Source: Alistipes sp. Zagget8
GTDB lineage: Bacteria; Bacteroidota; Bacteroidia; Bacteroidales; Rikenellaceae
Direction of reading: 5' to 3'
Assembly (NCBI GenBank): GCA_001941065.1
Contig: MSHJ01000010.1
Coordinates: 124,001 to 188,000 of the forward strand
Length of the DNA stretch: 64,000 bases
Shown: piece after piece, positions 1 through 9,299 of the stretch
How the letters are laid out: each line of letters opens with the position of its first letter
Position numbering within the stretch: position 1 is the stretch's first letter
Made by a program: the position numbers and the translations under genes
Notes under the pieces: generated by a model
Seen by the model: only the letters and a program-made list of their open reading frames with translations
Told to the model about the DNA's origin: nothing
Database searches by the model: none

Positions 1-1
1 G

Positions 2-775
2 CGGACCGACGGCGGCAACGCCTATCCGCCCAGTTTCGATGCCCCGGATTTCTCCTATGAGGAAGCTTTCCGCAGTCTTTCCTATATCGTCACGCGCTAT
101 TTCAACCAGCCGAACTACTGGAAGATCGACGACAAACCCGTCATCTGCATCTGGGATGCCCGCCGTCTGGAGCAGAAGCTTGGACTGGCCGGCGTGCAGA
201 AACTCTTCACCGAACTGCGCGGACTGGCCGTAAAACTGGGACATGCAGGCATTCATTTCCACATCACGGGATTCACCTCCGGGCACAACAAGGAAGCCGG
301 ATACAATACGTCAGGCTCTTACAACCCGCTGGACTGGATCGCAGGCCGCTTCCAGTCCAAAGAGATCGAGTTGCCCGATTACGGCGTTGCCGCTGCCGAC
401 GTGGCGTTCAAAGTCTGGGACGAAGGTTACGAGACCCATCAGGTTCCCTATGTGCCGGCCATCGGCGCCGGCTGGGACTCCACGCCCCGCTACATCGCAC
501 CCGCCAACCGTCCCGCAACCCCCGACCGCACGAAATGGCCCGGATGCACGATATTCGTCAACGAAAGCCCCGCGGCCTTCAAAGCCTTCGTACAGTCGTC
601 GTTCGCCTACCTGAACCGGCATCCCGACGTTCCGCGCTTCGTCACCATCGCCTGCTTCAACGAGTGGAGCGAGGGCCACTACCTGCTTCCCGACAACCGT
701 TTCGGATACGGCATGCTCGACGCTTTGGGCGAAGCCGTAGGCAAAGAGAATCTGCACAACAGCCACGGCAAATAA
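2..775 (+). CDS. GH99/WbsX-like glycan-processing protein, 5' truncated
   Basis: The reading frame is open from base 2 to the TAA at 773-775, so 257 residues of the C-terminal part are visible and the true start lies upstream of the window. Near the end the stretch NEWSEGHYLLPD resembles the Asn-Glu-Trp-x-Glu-Gly motif of the GH99-like/WbsX family, whose members act on or are associated with mannose-rich and other surface glycans. An internal ATG at 194 is in frame but is not a believable start, because the coding frame and family-like sequence (for example the Tyr-Trp-Lys-Ile-Asp and Pro-Val-Ile-Cys-Ile-Trp stretch) continue upstream of it. The next gene, a GH127 protein, starts 9 bp downstream and is probably in the same operon. 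The family assignment is fairly secure; the substrate is unknown. Confidence 0.75.
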   Translation, partial: RTDGGNAYPPSFDAPDFSYEEAFRSLSYIVTRYFNQPNYWKIDDKPVICIWDARRLEQKLGLAGVQKLFTELRGLAVKLGHAGIHFHITGFTSGHNKEAGYNTSGSYNPLDWIAGRFQSKEIELPDYGVAAADVAFKVWDEGYETHQVPYVPAIGAGWDSTPRYIAPANRPATPDRTKWPGCTIFVNESPAAFKAFVQSSFAYLNRHPDVPRFVTIACFNEWSEGHYLLPDNRFGYGMLDALGEAVGKENLHNSHGK

Positions 776-784
776 CCCGGGACG

Positions 785-3169
785 ATGAAGAAAACAACGC
801 TGTTCGCCTGCGCCGCACTGCTGGCCGGAGCCGTCGTATGGACGGTTCCGGCACAGGAGGCGCCCGACCTGAAGGGAGGCCCGATGGGCGTGGAACGCAT
901 CGCCAAACTGGCCAACTACTCGGTTTACAGCTCCGTGCCTGCCGACTCCCCGACCGACACCTGCTGGATGCAGGTCGACCTGGGACGTTCCTACCCCATC
1001 GAACAGGTGAAACTCTATCCGGTCATCTGGGACTGGTGGCTCGCCGTATGGCGCCCGCGATTCCCGGTACGGTTCAAACTCGAAGCCGCCGACAACGAAG
1101 CCTTCGCCAACCCGCGCCTGATCGCCGACCAGACGGGGCAGGATTATGAAGTCACGATTGTCGACAAGGTGGACTCCTACACCCCTGTCGAGCCGGTTTC
1201 GGGCCGTTACGTGCGGCTGACAGTCACCAAACTGCCCGAATTTCAGAAGAAATACTCGTTCGACCTGTGGCGCTTCGAGGTGATCTCGGGCGGCAAAGAC
1301 GTCGCCGAAGGACGCACGCTCAGCGACTCCGGACGGGGGTATCTGGGCAAGCACCAACTGCTGCGGGCACCTCGTCCGATGGGCGAATTCGCCGTACTGG
1401 ACTGCCCGGAGAACGTCACCTCGCCCGATTCGTGGCGTCCCGTCAAACCGGAACTCCGGGTCCCGCACAAAGGGGTCAGGGCCGGCGGGCTGTTCGGCGA
1501 GGTCATGGACCGCAATGCCCATTACCTGCTCACCTCGTTCTCCGTCAACGACATGCTGCGGGATTTCCGCATCCGCGCCGGCAAACCCGTCCCCGAAAAG
1601 AAGGACCGCGACATCGACATCGAGTGGCTCAAATACCTGCCGGGGTCCGTCGCAGGACGGTTCCTGATGGGTACGGGCAACCAGCTCCGCTGGAAAGACG
1701 ATCCCGAACTGCGCAAACGGATGAACCGGCTCGTGGACGGCATCGAGGAGTGCGCCGAACCGAACGGTTATCTGGTCGGGTACCCTGAGAACGAAATACT
1801 GGTCTTCGAATACGGCGGCTACTGCCGCTCGTGGGTGTCGCAGGGGCTGCTCGAAGCCGCCATCGCCGGAAACCCCAAAGCCTATCCCATGCTGCGGAAA
1901 TTCTACGACTGGTTCAACACCTGTCCCTACCTGCCCGAACTGGTGCGCCGCGGTGCGTTCGGCCGTCAGGGCATCATTCCCAGCACGCGCCTCTACCACA
2001 CTCCCGTAGGCGTGCCCCTCGACATTCAGGTGGCCCAGCGCTACTATCAGGAGAATTTCTGGATGGACCAGCTGGCCGACCGGGATGTGGACGCCATCTG
2101 GAAAATCCCCTACGACCGTCCCCACTGCTACCTGATCGTCACCCTGAACGCCTATATGGATATGTACATGGCCACCGGTGAGCAACGTTATCTGGAGGCC
2201 GTCCTGGGCGGCTGGGACATCTACCACGACTATTTCCAGCACACGGGCGGCAGCATCAGCATCTGCGAGAAGCTCGAATATCCGCCCAAGTCCTACCTGC
2301 TGCGGTTGGGAACGGGAGAGCTCTGCGGCAATTCGTTCTGGTCGTTCCTCAACCAGCAGCTCCACGCCGTTTTCCCCGACGAAGAGAAATATGCGAACGA
2401 GATCGAGAAGTCGATCTACAACGTCGGAATCGCCAACCAGACCCGGGACGGCAGCATCATCTACCACGCCATGCTCGTCGGCCACAAGAACCGGGGCGAG
2501 AACCACAACACCTGCTGCGAAGGCCAGGGTACACGTTGGTTCGGGGCCCTGCCCGAGTTCATCTACTCGATAGCCGACGACGGCATTTACATCAACCTGT
2601 TCAACGAATCCTCGATCGAATGGTCACAGACGGACGGCGGCAAAATGTCCGTCCGGATGCAGACCGCGTTCCCCGAGAATCCGGGCGTAAAGCTGACCGT
2701 GTCGCCTCAGAACGGCAAAGCATACAGCAACATACGCCTCCGCATCCCGCAATGGGCCGATGCGCCCATGGAAGTGACCGTCAACGGAAAGCCGGCGGGA
2801 ACCGGCCGTCCGGGCAGCTACCTTCAACTGAAGCGTACCTGGAAAAAGGGCGATGTGATCGCTTTCACGCTGCCCATAGGCTTCCGCCTGACCAAATACA
2901 ACGGCACGGCCGAAGGGTTCCAGGGCACCGAGGCCTATGCGCTGGAGTACGGCCCGCTGCTGATGGCAGCCATGGGGCCGTCCGAAGAGAAGGGATTTCT
3001 CGACATTCCGGTCTCCGCATCGGAACTGCCGGCGAAGCTGAAACCGGAGAGCGGCGACCCTCTGCGGTTCAAAGTGGAGTGCTCCGAAGCTGGTATCGAA
3101 TATGTCCCCTATTACCGGATCGCCGATGAGAATTTCACCTGCTATCCGTTCCTGAAAAAGGCAAAATAG
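785..3169 (+). CDS. GH127 (DUF1680) family glycoside hydrolase, beta-L-arabinofuranosidase-like
   Basis: This is a 794-residue secreted protein. Residues 1-23 form a signal peptide ending near VPAQ. Residues 30-155 look like a discoidin (F5/8 type C)-like beta-sandwich, with a Gln-Val-Asp-Leu-Gly-Arg-Ser start and an Arg-Tyr-Val-Arg-Leu strand. The remainder is the (alpha/alpha)6 DUF1680 domain. The ENHNTCCEGQGTR stretch near residues 570-582 carries the paired cysteines typical of GH127, where cysteines bind zinc and take part in catalysis. Characterised GH127 enzymes remove beta-L-arabinofuranose, but many Bacteroidetes DUF1680 members are untested, so the substrate is inferred. The gene follows a GH99-like gene by 9 bp and is followed by a terminator-like hairpin. 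Confidence 0.85.
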   Translation: MKKTTLFACAALLAGAVVWTVPAQEAPDLKGGPMGVERIAKLANYSVYSSVPADSPTDTCWMQVDLGRSYPIEQVKLYPVIWDWWLAVWRPRFPVRFKLEAADNEAFANPRLIADQTGQDYEVTIVDKVDSYTPVEPVSGRYVRLTVTKLPEFQKKYSFDLWRFEVISGGKDVAEGRTLSDSGRGYLGKHQLLRAPRPMGEFAVLDCPENVTSPDSWRPVKPELRVPHKGVRAGGLFGEVMDRNAHYLLTSFSVNDMLRDFRIRAGKPVPEKKDRDIDIEWLKYLPGSVAGRFLMGTGNQLRWKDDPELRKRMNRLVDGIEECAEPNGYLVGYPENEILVFEYGGYCRSWVSQGLLEAAIAGNPKAYPMLRKFYDWFNTCPYLPELVRRGAFGRQGIIPSTRLYHTPVGVPLDIQVAQRYYQENFWMDQLADRDVDAIWKIPYDRPHCYLIVTLNAYMDMYMATGEQRYLEAVLGGWDIYHDYFQHTGGSISICEKLEYPPKSYLLRLGTGELCGNSFWSFLNQQLHAVFPDEEKYANEIEKSIYNVGIANQTRDGSIIYHAMLVGHKNRGENHNTCCEGQGTRWFGALPEFIYSIADDGIYINLFNESSIEWSQTDGGKMSVRMQTAFPENPGVKLTVSPQNGKAYSNIRLRIPQWADAPMEVTVNGKPAGTGRPGSYLQLKRTWKKGDVIAFTLPIGFRLTKYNGTAEGFQGTEAYALEYGPLLMAAMGPSEEKGFLDIPVSASELPAKLKPESGDPLRFKVECSEAGIEYVPYYRIADENFTCYPFLKKAK

Positions 3170-3192
3170 AGCCCCGGTCGCACCGACTCTGT

Positions 3193-3240
3193 AAAAGCAC
3201 GCTTTTCGGCGCATCAAGACGACGCCGGGAAGCGTGTTTT
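3193..3240 (+). terminator. Intrinsic terminator after the GH127 gene
   Basis: The arms AAAAGCACGCTTTTCGGCG and CGCCGGGAAGCGTGTTTT can pair with small bulges and end in TTTT. The hairpin lies 23 bp after the GH127 stop codon and separates that operon from the RyR gene. Confidence 0.7.
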
Positions 3241-3333
3241 CCGGTATTTATGGAGAACCCGGACTATCTGCCGTTTTTTTATTAATTTTACACCCGGACG
3301 GGCGACTGAACGATCCGCCCGCCATTTACAACT

Positions 3334-3627
3334 ATGACCACGAACAAATACCGCCCTGCACCGACGGACACGTCGGGAATCGTGCTGCCGGAAGCACTCC
3401 AGGAACTCACCGAACAGATGGCCCGCAACGTCCACGAGGTCTGGGCCCAGACCCGCATCGCACAGGGCTGGAGCTATGGCCCCGAACGCAACGACGCCAC
3501 GAAAAAACACCCCTGCCTGGTCTCTTACGACGAACTGCCCGAAGCGGAACGCGAATACGACCGCAACACGGCCGTCGAAACCATCCGGCTGATCCTGAAA
3601 CTCGGATTCAAAATCGAACGGGAATGA
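3334..3627 (+). CDS. Stand-alone RyR-domain protein
   Basis: A 97-residue protein that is almost entirely one RyR (ryanodine receptor repeat, PF02026-like) domain. Diagnostic segments are VHEVWAQTRIAQGWSYGPER (residues 32-51), KKHPCLVSYDELPE and EREYDRNTAVETIRLILKLG. No signal peptide or membrane segment is seen, so it should be cytoplasmic. RyR domains occur in bacteria and phages as well as in animal calcium channels; a ligand-binding role, perhaps for a nucleotide-like signal, has been suggested but I cannot show it from sequence. The stop codon overlaps the start of the DUF4062-STAND gene as ATGA (3624-3627), implying translational coupling. A second RyR-like domain sits at the C-terminus of the channel-like protein two genes down. 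Confidence 0.9.
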   Translation: MTTNKYRPAPTDTSGIVLPEALQELTEQMARNVHEVWAQTRIAQGWSYGPERNDATKKHPCLVSYDELPEAEREYDRNTAVETIRLILKLGFKIERE

Positions 3628-6600
3628 GCCCTGCCACGAATAACCTGATCGAAAACCGTCAGATCCGCATCTTCATCTCCTCGACATTCCGGGACATGCA
3701 GGCCGAGCGGGACCACCTGATGACCAAAACTTTCCCGCTGCTGCGCCAAAAAGCCGCCCGGCGCGATGTGTCATTGGTCGAACTCGACCTGCGGTGGGGA
3801 ATCACCGAGGAGGAATCCCAAAGCGGCCGGGTCGTGCAAATCTGCCTGAACGAGATCGACAACTCGCGTCCGTTTTTCATCGGACTGCTGGGCGACCGCT
3901 ACGGCTGGTGCCCCGACCGGCGAAAGTTGGCCGGGAACACGCTTCTCGAAGAACGTTACCCCTGGTTGGGGGAGGAGTTGGAACGAGGCGTCAGCATCAC
4001 CGAGATCGAGATGCAGTACGGCGTACTGCGCAGCCCGGAGACCGTAAACGCTTTCTTTTTCCTGAAAAAGGGCAGCGACGAATCAGACGAACGACTTCGA
4101 CGGCTCAAGGACGCGATCCGGAACGACCTGCGCTATCCCCATGCGGAATACGAGAATCCCGAACAACTGGGCCGGCAGGTCGAAGCGGCTTTCGACGAAC
4201 TGCTCGACCAGCTTTTTCCGCAGGGCGAGCTCACCCCGCTGGAGGCTGAACGTCTGGCACAGCGTGCTTTTCTGAGAAGCCGCTGCGGAGTTTATATCCG
4301 CAACGAAAAAGATTTCGAAGCCCTCGATACATTCCTGCACGACGACCGGCGCCAACTGGTCGTCACGGGACAGAGCGGCATGGGCAAAAGCGCGCTGATC
4401 GCCAACTGGATCGACGGTATCGGCAAAGGCCCGGCCCGCAGCGTCATCTACCATTTCGTCGGGAACTCCGGCGCCGAAGGCGATTACCGGCGTATCCTGA
4501 ACCGGCTGAACGACGAGATCCGCGACCTCTACGCCATCGAAGACGACGAGCGCGACGATTCCGATCCGGGAAAGGCCCTGCAAGAGCTGCTGGTGCAGGC
4601 CGGAAACCGCAAACCGCTGCTTGTCGTGCTCGACGGCATCGACCAGCTCGCGGACGAACAGGACGCCAAACTGCTCAACTGGCTGCCCGAGGCCCCCGAA
4701 GGGGTCAAAATACTCTTCTCGACGCGGGAAGACGACGCCGTGACCACAACGCTCCGCCGCCGGGGATACCCCGAGCATTCCGTTCACCCGCTCGACCAAT
4801 CCCAGCGCCGGAAACTGATCGGCGACTACCTCCACCGTTACGGCAAATCGCTGATTGCCGAGCAGATCGACCGGATCGTCACGGCGCCCGTAACGCGCAA
4901 CACGCTGGTGCTCCGCACACTGCTCGACGAATTGGTGAGCTTCGGCGTCCACGAACAGCTCAACCGGCGGATCGACCGTTACCTCGAAGCTTCGGACACC
5001 GAAGATTTCTTCCAACGGGTACTGCAACGCGCCGAAGAGGATTATGGGGAACAGCTCGTGCGCGGCACGCTTTCGCTGATCGCCGTTTCGAGAGCCGGCA
5101 TGAGCGAACCCGAGCTGCTCGAAATCGGCGGCATCCGGCAACTCGAATGGTCGCAGTTCTACGGTGCCTTCGCAGGGCATTTCACGGTGAAGAACGGCCT
5201 CGTGCAATTCTCCCACCGCTACCTGCGCGATGCCGTCCGGCGCAAATACCTGTCGCAGGAGACTGACGGACGTGCCTGCCGGGAACGGATCATTATCTAT
5301 ATGACCGATACCCGGCGCAGCGGGCTAGGACGCACTTATGACGAGCTGGCACACCAGTACCACGAAGCAGGCTTGACCGGAGAGTTGTACGCCCTGCTGA
5401 CGGATTACGACGTCTTCAACCACTACTACGAAAAAGCCCCGGAGCGGCTGGGCCGTTACTGGCGGACATTACTGGAAACAGGCCGCTATTCGCCGGAAGG
5501 ATACCTGACCATCGCACTCCCGGAAGGCGACGAACGGCAGGCGAAATTCTTTTTCCAGGTGGACGACCTGCTCCGCACCGAACTGACCGAATACTGGAAC
5601 AAGTACCCGGTCTTCATCCGTCAAGCGGTCGAGATCGACCGCAGGGTGGCGGCTCGCAATCCGGAATTCGAAGCCGATCTGGCCGACGCAATGACCTGTC
5701 TGGGAGACTACTATCATCAGGCAAATGAAATAGAGTCAGCAAAGGCAATTTTCGAAGAAGCACTCGAAATCGCGCAGCGTCTTGCGGCCAAAGACCCACA
5801 AACCCATGCACCCCTGCTTCGCATAGTGCTCAACAATCTGGGTTGGACACTCGAAGATAATGAGGAATTCGGCCCGGCGGAGTCGATGTACCGGGAAGCG
5901 ATCCAGGTAGCCCGCGAAATGATGGCCGACAGGGACAAAGGGCTTCAGGCCGCCGCCGGTAGCATGGCCAACCTGGCTGTACTGTACAAAAAGACAGACC
6001 GTATCGACCTCGCCGAACAACTCACCCGGGAGGCGTTGGCCGCCCAAAGAGCAACCCTGAAACAAGGCCCCCGGCATCAGATTGCCGACGCACAATGTCT
6101 GCACAACCTGGCGAACCTGCACTGGGAAGAGATGGGTCGGTTCGAAGAGGCCGAACAGGAGTACAACGAAGCGCTGAAGATGCAGCGCCGGTTGGCTGCG
6201 GCCAACCCCGCCGGAAGAAATGCGTTGGCCAAGACACTCGGAAGCATCGGGCTGATGTATCGTAAAATGGGTCGTTACGACCTTGCGCGGCAACGCTACG
6301 AGGAGGCGCTGGCGATAAACCGGGAACTGGCTAAGATCGACTCGGACCCCGTGCCGGAGGTCGACGTTCTTTTCCAGCTGGGGCTGGTCCACACCATGCA
6401 GCAGCAGTTCGACGAAGCGATCCGATGCTACGACGAGGCGCTGGCGCTCGTCCGGAAAGAGGACGGCAGTTATCCCTACGAAGGCGACACTGACCTGCTG
6501 ACGACGATCTCCAAAGCCCTGCAGAACCGCGCCTCGCTCCTCCACAACAGGCACGAATTCGAAGCTGCCGTTGCCTCCGACGCGCAGGCTCTCGACATCC

Positions 6601-7034
6601 TCCGCGGTCTGCGCCGGGACAATGCACCGATACCCGACCTCAAAGAGACGCTCGTCACGTCGCTGAATATCTCGATAGGCTACCGCATGGCACTGGCCGA
6701 CGAGCACTACGAAGCCGAAAATTACACATCCGCAGGAAACGGGTACGTCGAAGTGCTGGAGCTCTGCGAGGAACTCGAAAACGAATACGACGAATACGAC
6801 AGCCATGCCAACGAGAAACTCATAGCGCTGAACCGCCTGGGGATCATTATGAGCTATGCAGAGACCTACGGCGAAGCCGAGAACCTATTCCTTGCGGCCT
6901 TCGACCTGGCGATGGCTCTGTACCAGTGCGACGAGGAGAAATATTACAGTCATCTCAAATCCGTCTGCGACAACCTCATCGTCCTCTATACGCGGACGGG
7001 ACGGCCCGAACTCGCCGAGGGATTCCGGATCTAA
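3624..7034 (+). CDS. DUF4062-STAND NTPase with C-terminal TPR array
   Basis: The chosen start is the ATG at 3624, which overlaps the RyR stop codon. It gives 1136 residues and places the DUF4062 motif at residue 12; longer in-frame starts would run back through the RyR gene. Residues 12-32 (RQIRIFISSTFRDMQAERDHL region) are the hallmark of DUF4062, an alpha/beta domain also present in animal TEP1/NWD-type proteins. Walker A is GQSGMGKS at 249-256 and Walker B is LLVVLDGIDQL with Asp337, followed by a STR-E sensor-like strand and a helical region typical of STAND/NACHT-type ATPases. From about residue 680 to the end are repeated TPR-like helices rich in Glu, Ala and Tyr. The build (N-terminal signalling domain, switch ATPase, repeat sensor) is that of NLR-like proteins, known in bacteria as phage sensors (Avs and relatives). 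The function here is inferred. Confidence 0.88.
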   Translation: MSPATNNLIENRQIRIFISSTFRDMQAERDHLMTKTFPLLRQKAARRDVSLVELDLRWGITEEESQSGRVVQICLNEIDNSRPFFIGLLGDRYGWCPDRRKLAGNTLLEERYPWLGEELERGVSITEIEMQYGVLRSPETVNAFFFLKKGSDESDERLRRLKDAIRNDLRYPHAEYENPEQLGRQVEAAFDELLDQLFPQGELTPLEAERLAQRAFLRSRCGVYIRNEKDFEALDTFLHDDRRQLVVTGQSGMGKSALIANWIDGIGKGPARSVIYHFVGNSGAEGDYRRILNRLNDEIRDLYAIEDDERDDSDPGKALQELLVQAGNRKPLLVVLDGIDQLADEQDAKLLNWLPEAPEGVKILFSTREDDAVTTTLRRRGYPEHSVHPLDQSQRRKLIGDYLHRYGKSLIAEQIDRIVTAPVTRNTLVLRTLLDELVSFGVHEQLNRRIDRYLEASDTEDFFQRVLQRAEEDYGEQLVRGTLSLIAVSRAGMSEPELLEIGGIRQLEWSQFYGAFAGHFTVKNGLVQFSHRYLRDAVRRKYLSQETDGRACRERIIIYMTDTRRSGLGRTYDELAHQYHEAGLTGELYALLTDYDVFNHYYEKAPERLGRYWRTLLETGRYSPEGYLTIALPEGDERQAKFFFQVDDLLRTELTEYWNKYPVFIRQAVEIDRRVAARNPEFEADLADAMTCLGDYYHQANEIESAKAIFEEALEIAQRLAAKDPQTHAPLLRIVLNNLGWTLEDNEEFGPAESMYREAIQVAREMMADRDKGLQAAAGSMANLAVLYKKTDRIDLAEQLTREALAAQRATLKQGPRHQIADAQCLHNLANLHWEEMGRFEEAEQEYNEALKMQRRLAAANPAGRNALAKTLGSIGLMYRKMGRYDLARQRYEEALAINRELAKIDSDPVPEVDVLFQLGLVHTMQQQFDEAIRCYDEALALVRKEDGSYPYEGDTDLLTTISKALQNRASLLHNRHEFEAAVASDAQALDILRGLRRDNAPIPDLKETLVTSLNISIGYRMALADEHYEAENYTSAGNGYVEVLELCEELENEYDEYDSHANEKLIALNRLGIIMSYAETYGEAENLFLAAFDLAMALYQCDEEKYYSHLKSVCDNLIVLYTRTGRPELAEGFRI

Positions 7035-7059
7035 ACGATAACCTTAAACGACAACCGAT

Positions 7060-9219
7060 ATGCAGCACACACAGCGCACAACCCGCATCCGGTTCGCAGC
7101 GGCCTGCGGACTTGCGGTCCTCATTCTGGCATCGGTCTTCCTGCACGTTCCGTGGTGGCAGGCGCTGGCGGCCATAGCCGTTGCTGGCGTCGCCGCCGTC
7201 TGGCTCTGGCGCCGACGCCCCTCCTACCGCCGCAACTGGATGGAGTATTTCGACCACATTATCTCGGGCGGCATCCGCTACCAGCTGGTCAGTTTCATCA
7301 CGATCATCGTGGTCGTGGTCGGACTCTGCATCCTGCTGGCGATCTGGTCCGACTGCTCGATCCTCACCCACGAGGACGGCTGGGGCAAGGCCCGGGGCGT
7401 AATCTACCATTTCCTCGACCCGGGCTACCTGAACGACGACGAAACCCCGGCCGTGCAGGGATTCATGCTGCTGATCTCGCTGACGGGCATGGTGCTGCTG
7501 GGCGGACTGCTCATCACCACGCTGTCGAACATCGTCGAACGGCGCGTGAGCGGCGTCGAACGCGGATTGGTGACCTATCCCGGTATCCGCGACCACTATG
7601 TCGTCATCGGTTACGGCGAAATCGCGGTGTGCCTGCTTCAGAACATTTTCCGCCACGAATCGGAACGGCTCCCGAAAACCGGAAAACGCCCGGCCGAAAG
7701 GCTGCCCAAAATCATCCTGCTGACCAATCAGGACATCCCCTGCGTGCGGGCCCGGATACAGTCGCAGCTGCCGCCCGAACTGGAGCGAAAGGTGATTCTC
7801 TACGCGGGAAACATCGAATCCCGGGAGCATCTCGCCAAACTCAACATCGACACAGCCCGCGAGGTTTACATCCTGGGCGAATGCGAAGAGTACGGCCGGG
7901 ACTCGAAAAATCTGGAGTGTGTGCGGGCTATCCGGGAACTGCGCGGCGAGGCGAAAACGCCGCTGAAGGTCAACGTGCAGTTCGACCGTCCGGCCTCCTA
8001 TTCGATCATCCAGAAACTTGCCCTGCCGCCCGAATTCATCGCCGACGGCGACGGAAAGAACATCATCTATTTCCGCCCCTTCAATTTCTACGAAAACTGG
8101 GCGCGGCTGTTGTGGGGCCATTACAAAAAGGCCGATTATGCGGACCTCGATTTCAAACCGCTCGACCGCGACGGACGGCACGTCCACCTCTTCATCGTGG
8201 GATTCAACCGCATGGGGCGTGCCCTGCTGCTCGAGGCGCTGCGGCTGTGCCACTACCCCAACTACGACGAGCGGACGGGCGCCAACCGGACCCGCATCAC
8301 CGTGATCGACAAGGCCATGGACGACCTGCTGCCGCAGTTCCGCTCGCAGTATCCCTATCTGGACCAGATCGGGGACATTGGGATCGAATACGTGACGGGG
8401 CGCGTCGAAGACACCGCCGTGCGGGAGATGATCGCCGGGGCCGCGACCGACGGCCGCGAGCTGGTGACAATCGCCGTCTGCCTGCAGGACCCCGACCTGA
8501 GCCTCTCGACGGGTCTCAGCCTCCCCGAAGAGGCCTACTACACCATCGGCCGGAACCCGGAGGGCTGCATAGCCGGGAACAACGACAACGTCCGCATCCT
8601 GATCCGGCAGGAGCTGCAGCAGGGCATCGGCGAGATTCTCGACGCCGACAAACGCAAATTCAGGCACGTGAAGGTCTTCGGCATGCTCACCGACGGCATC
8701 GGCCGCCACCTGCTGGACGACACCTCGGCCATGTGGGTCAATGCCTACTACGACCTGAAATACGCCCCCAAGGAGGGCAGTCTCAAACGCCCCGTTTACG
8801 ACGCCTACACGGAATACCTCCGAAAGCAGGGTTTGAAAGAGGAGACCGACATCCTCGACCTCGCGGCAATGCCCCGGCACCGGGCGGAGGCCGAACATGC
8901 GGCCCGTCAGCTATGGTACCTGACCAGCGAGGATTTCCGCTTCTCGAACCGCTACCAGACCGAGATGTACGGCATCTACCAACGCTATGCGGGCAATCCG
9001 GCGCTTCAGGAGATGGAACACCGCCGCTGGTGCGCCGACCGCAGCATCATCGGCTACCGGGACACCTGCGCCGAGCGGTTGAAGGACATCGAGTTTTTCA
9101 AACTGCATTGGTCGATCGTCCCGTTCAAGGACCTGCCGGAAAAAGAGCAGGACAAGGACCGGGATGTGATCGAAAACATGAAAAAAATCCTCAACCTGGG
9201 TCCGGCGACGCTGGATTGA
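7060..9219 (+). CDS. CASTOR/POLLUX-like channel with tandem TrkA_N-like domains and C-terminal RyR-like domain
   Basis: A 719-residue membrane protein starting 25 bp after the STAND gene. Hydrophobic segments lie at about 10-47, 72-96 and 138-166. Between the last two is a candidate re-entrant loop with FLDPGYLNDDE. The exit of the last helix, GGLLITTLSNIVERRVSGVERG, resembles the pore helix leading into the regulatory domain in CASTOR/POLLUX/DMI1 channels. Rossmann-type strands follow: HYVVIGYGEIAVCLL near 178 (GxGxxA-like) and HLFIVGFNRMGRALL near 376, as in tandem RCK/TrkA_N modules. At about 650-712 is a RyR-like domain (EMEHRRWCADRSIIGY, then KLHWSIVPFKDLPEKEQDKDRDVI). An ion or small-molecule channel gated through the soluble domains is the simplest reading. 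Ion selectivity is not evident, because the loop lacks a TVGYG filter. Confidence 0.82.
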   Translation: MQHTQRTTRIRFAAACGLAVLILASVFLHVPWWQALAAIAVAGVAAVWLWRRRPSYRRNWMEYFDHIISGGIRYQLVSFITIIVVVVGLCILLAIWSDCSILTHEDGWGKARGVIYHFLDPGYLNDDETPAVQGFMLLISLTGMVLLGGLLITTLSNIVERRVSGVERGLVTYPGIRDHYVVIGYGEIAVCLLQNIFRHESERLPKTGKRPAERLPKIILLTNQDIPCVRARIQSQLPPELERKVILYAGNIESREHLAKLNIDTAREVYILGECEEYGRDSKNLECVRAIRELRGEAKTPLKVNVQFDRPASYSIIQKLALPPEFIADGDGKNIIYFRPFNFYENWARLLWGHYKKADYADLDFKPLDRDGRHVHLFIVGFNRMGRALLLEALRLCHYPNYDERTGANRTRITVIDKAMDDLLPQFRSQYPYLDQIGDIGIEYVTGRVEDTAVREMIAGAATDGRELVTIAVCLQDPDLSLSTGLSLPEEAYYTIGRNPEGCIAGNNDNVRILIRQELQQGIGEILDADKRKFRHVKVFGMLTDGIGRHLLDDTSAMWVNAYYDLKYAPKEGSLKRPVYDAYTEYLRKQGLKEETDILDLAAMPRHRAEAEHAARQLWYLTSEDFRFSNRYQTEMYGIYQRYAGNPALQEMEHRRWCADRSIIGYRDTCAERLKDIEFFKLHWSIVPFKDLPEKEQDKDRDVIENMKKILNLGPATLD

Positions 9220-9242
9220 CCGGCCCCGCATTCCAAAAATTT

Positions 9243-9274
9243 ACCCGGCGGCTCCTTCGATGGAACCGCCGGGT
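9243..9274. terminator. Bidirectional terminator between channel gene and lipoprotein gene
   Basis: ACCCGGCGG and CCGCCGGGT form a 9-bp stem extended by TCC/GGA. T-rich tracts lie on both sides (ATGTTTTT on plus; AAATTTTT reading minus). It sits between convergent genes and ends the RyR-STAND-channel unit. Confidence 0.8.
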
Positions 9275-9299
9275 ATGTTTTTCCGGAACCGGGAAACGG

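Noticed and set aside
3234..3623. N-terminal extension of the STAND protein (1266-residue form)
   Set aside because: It would overlap the whole RyR gene out of frame. The ATG at 3624 starts right before DUF4062.
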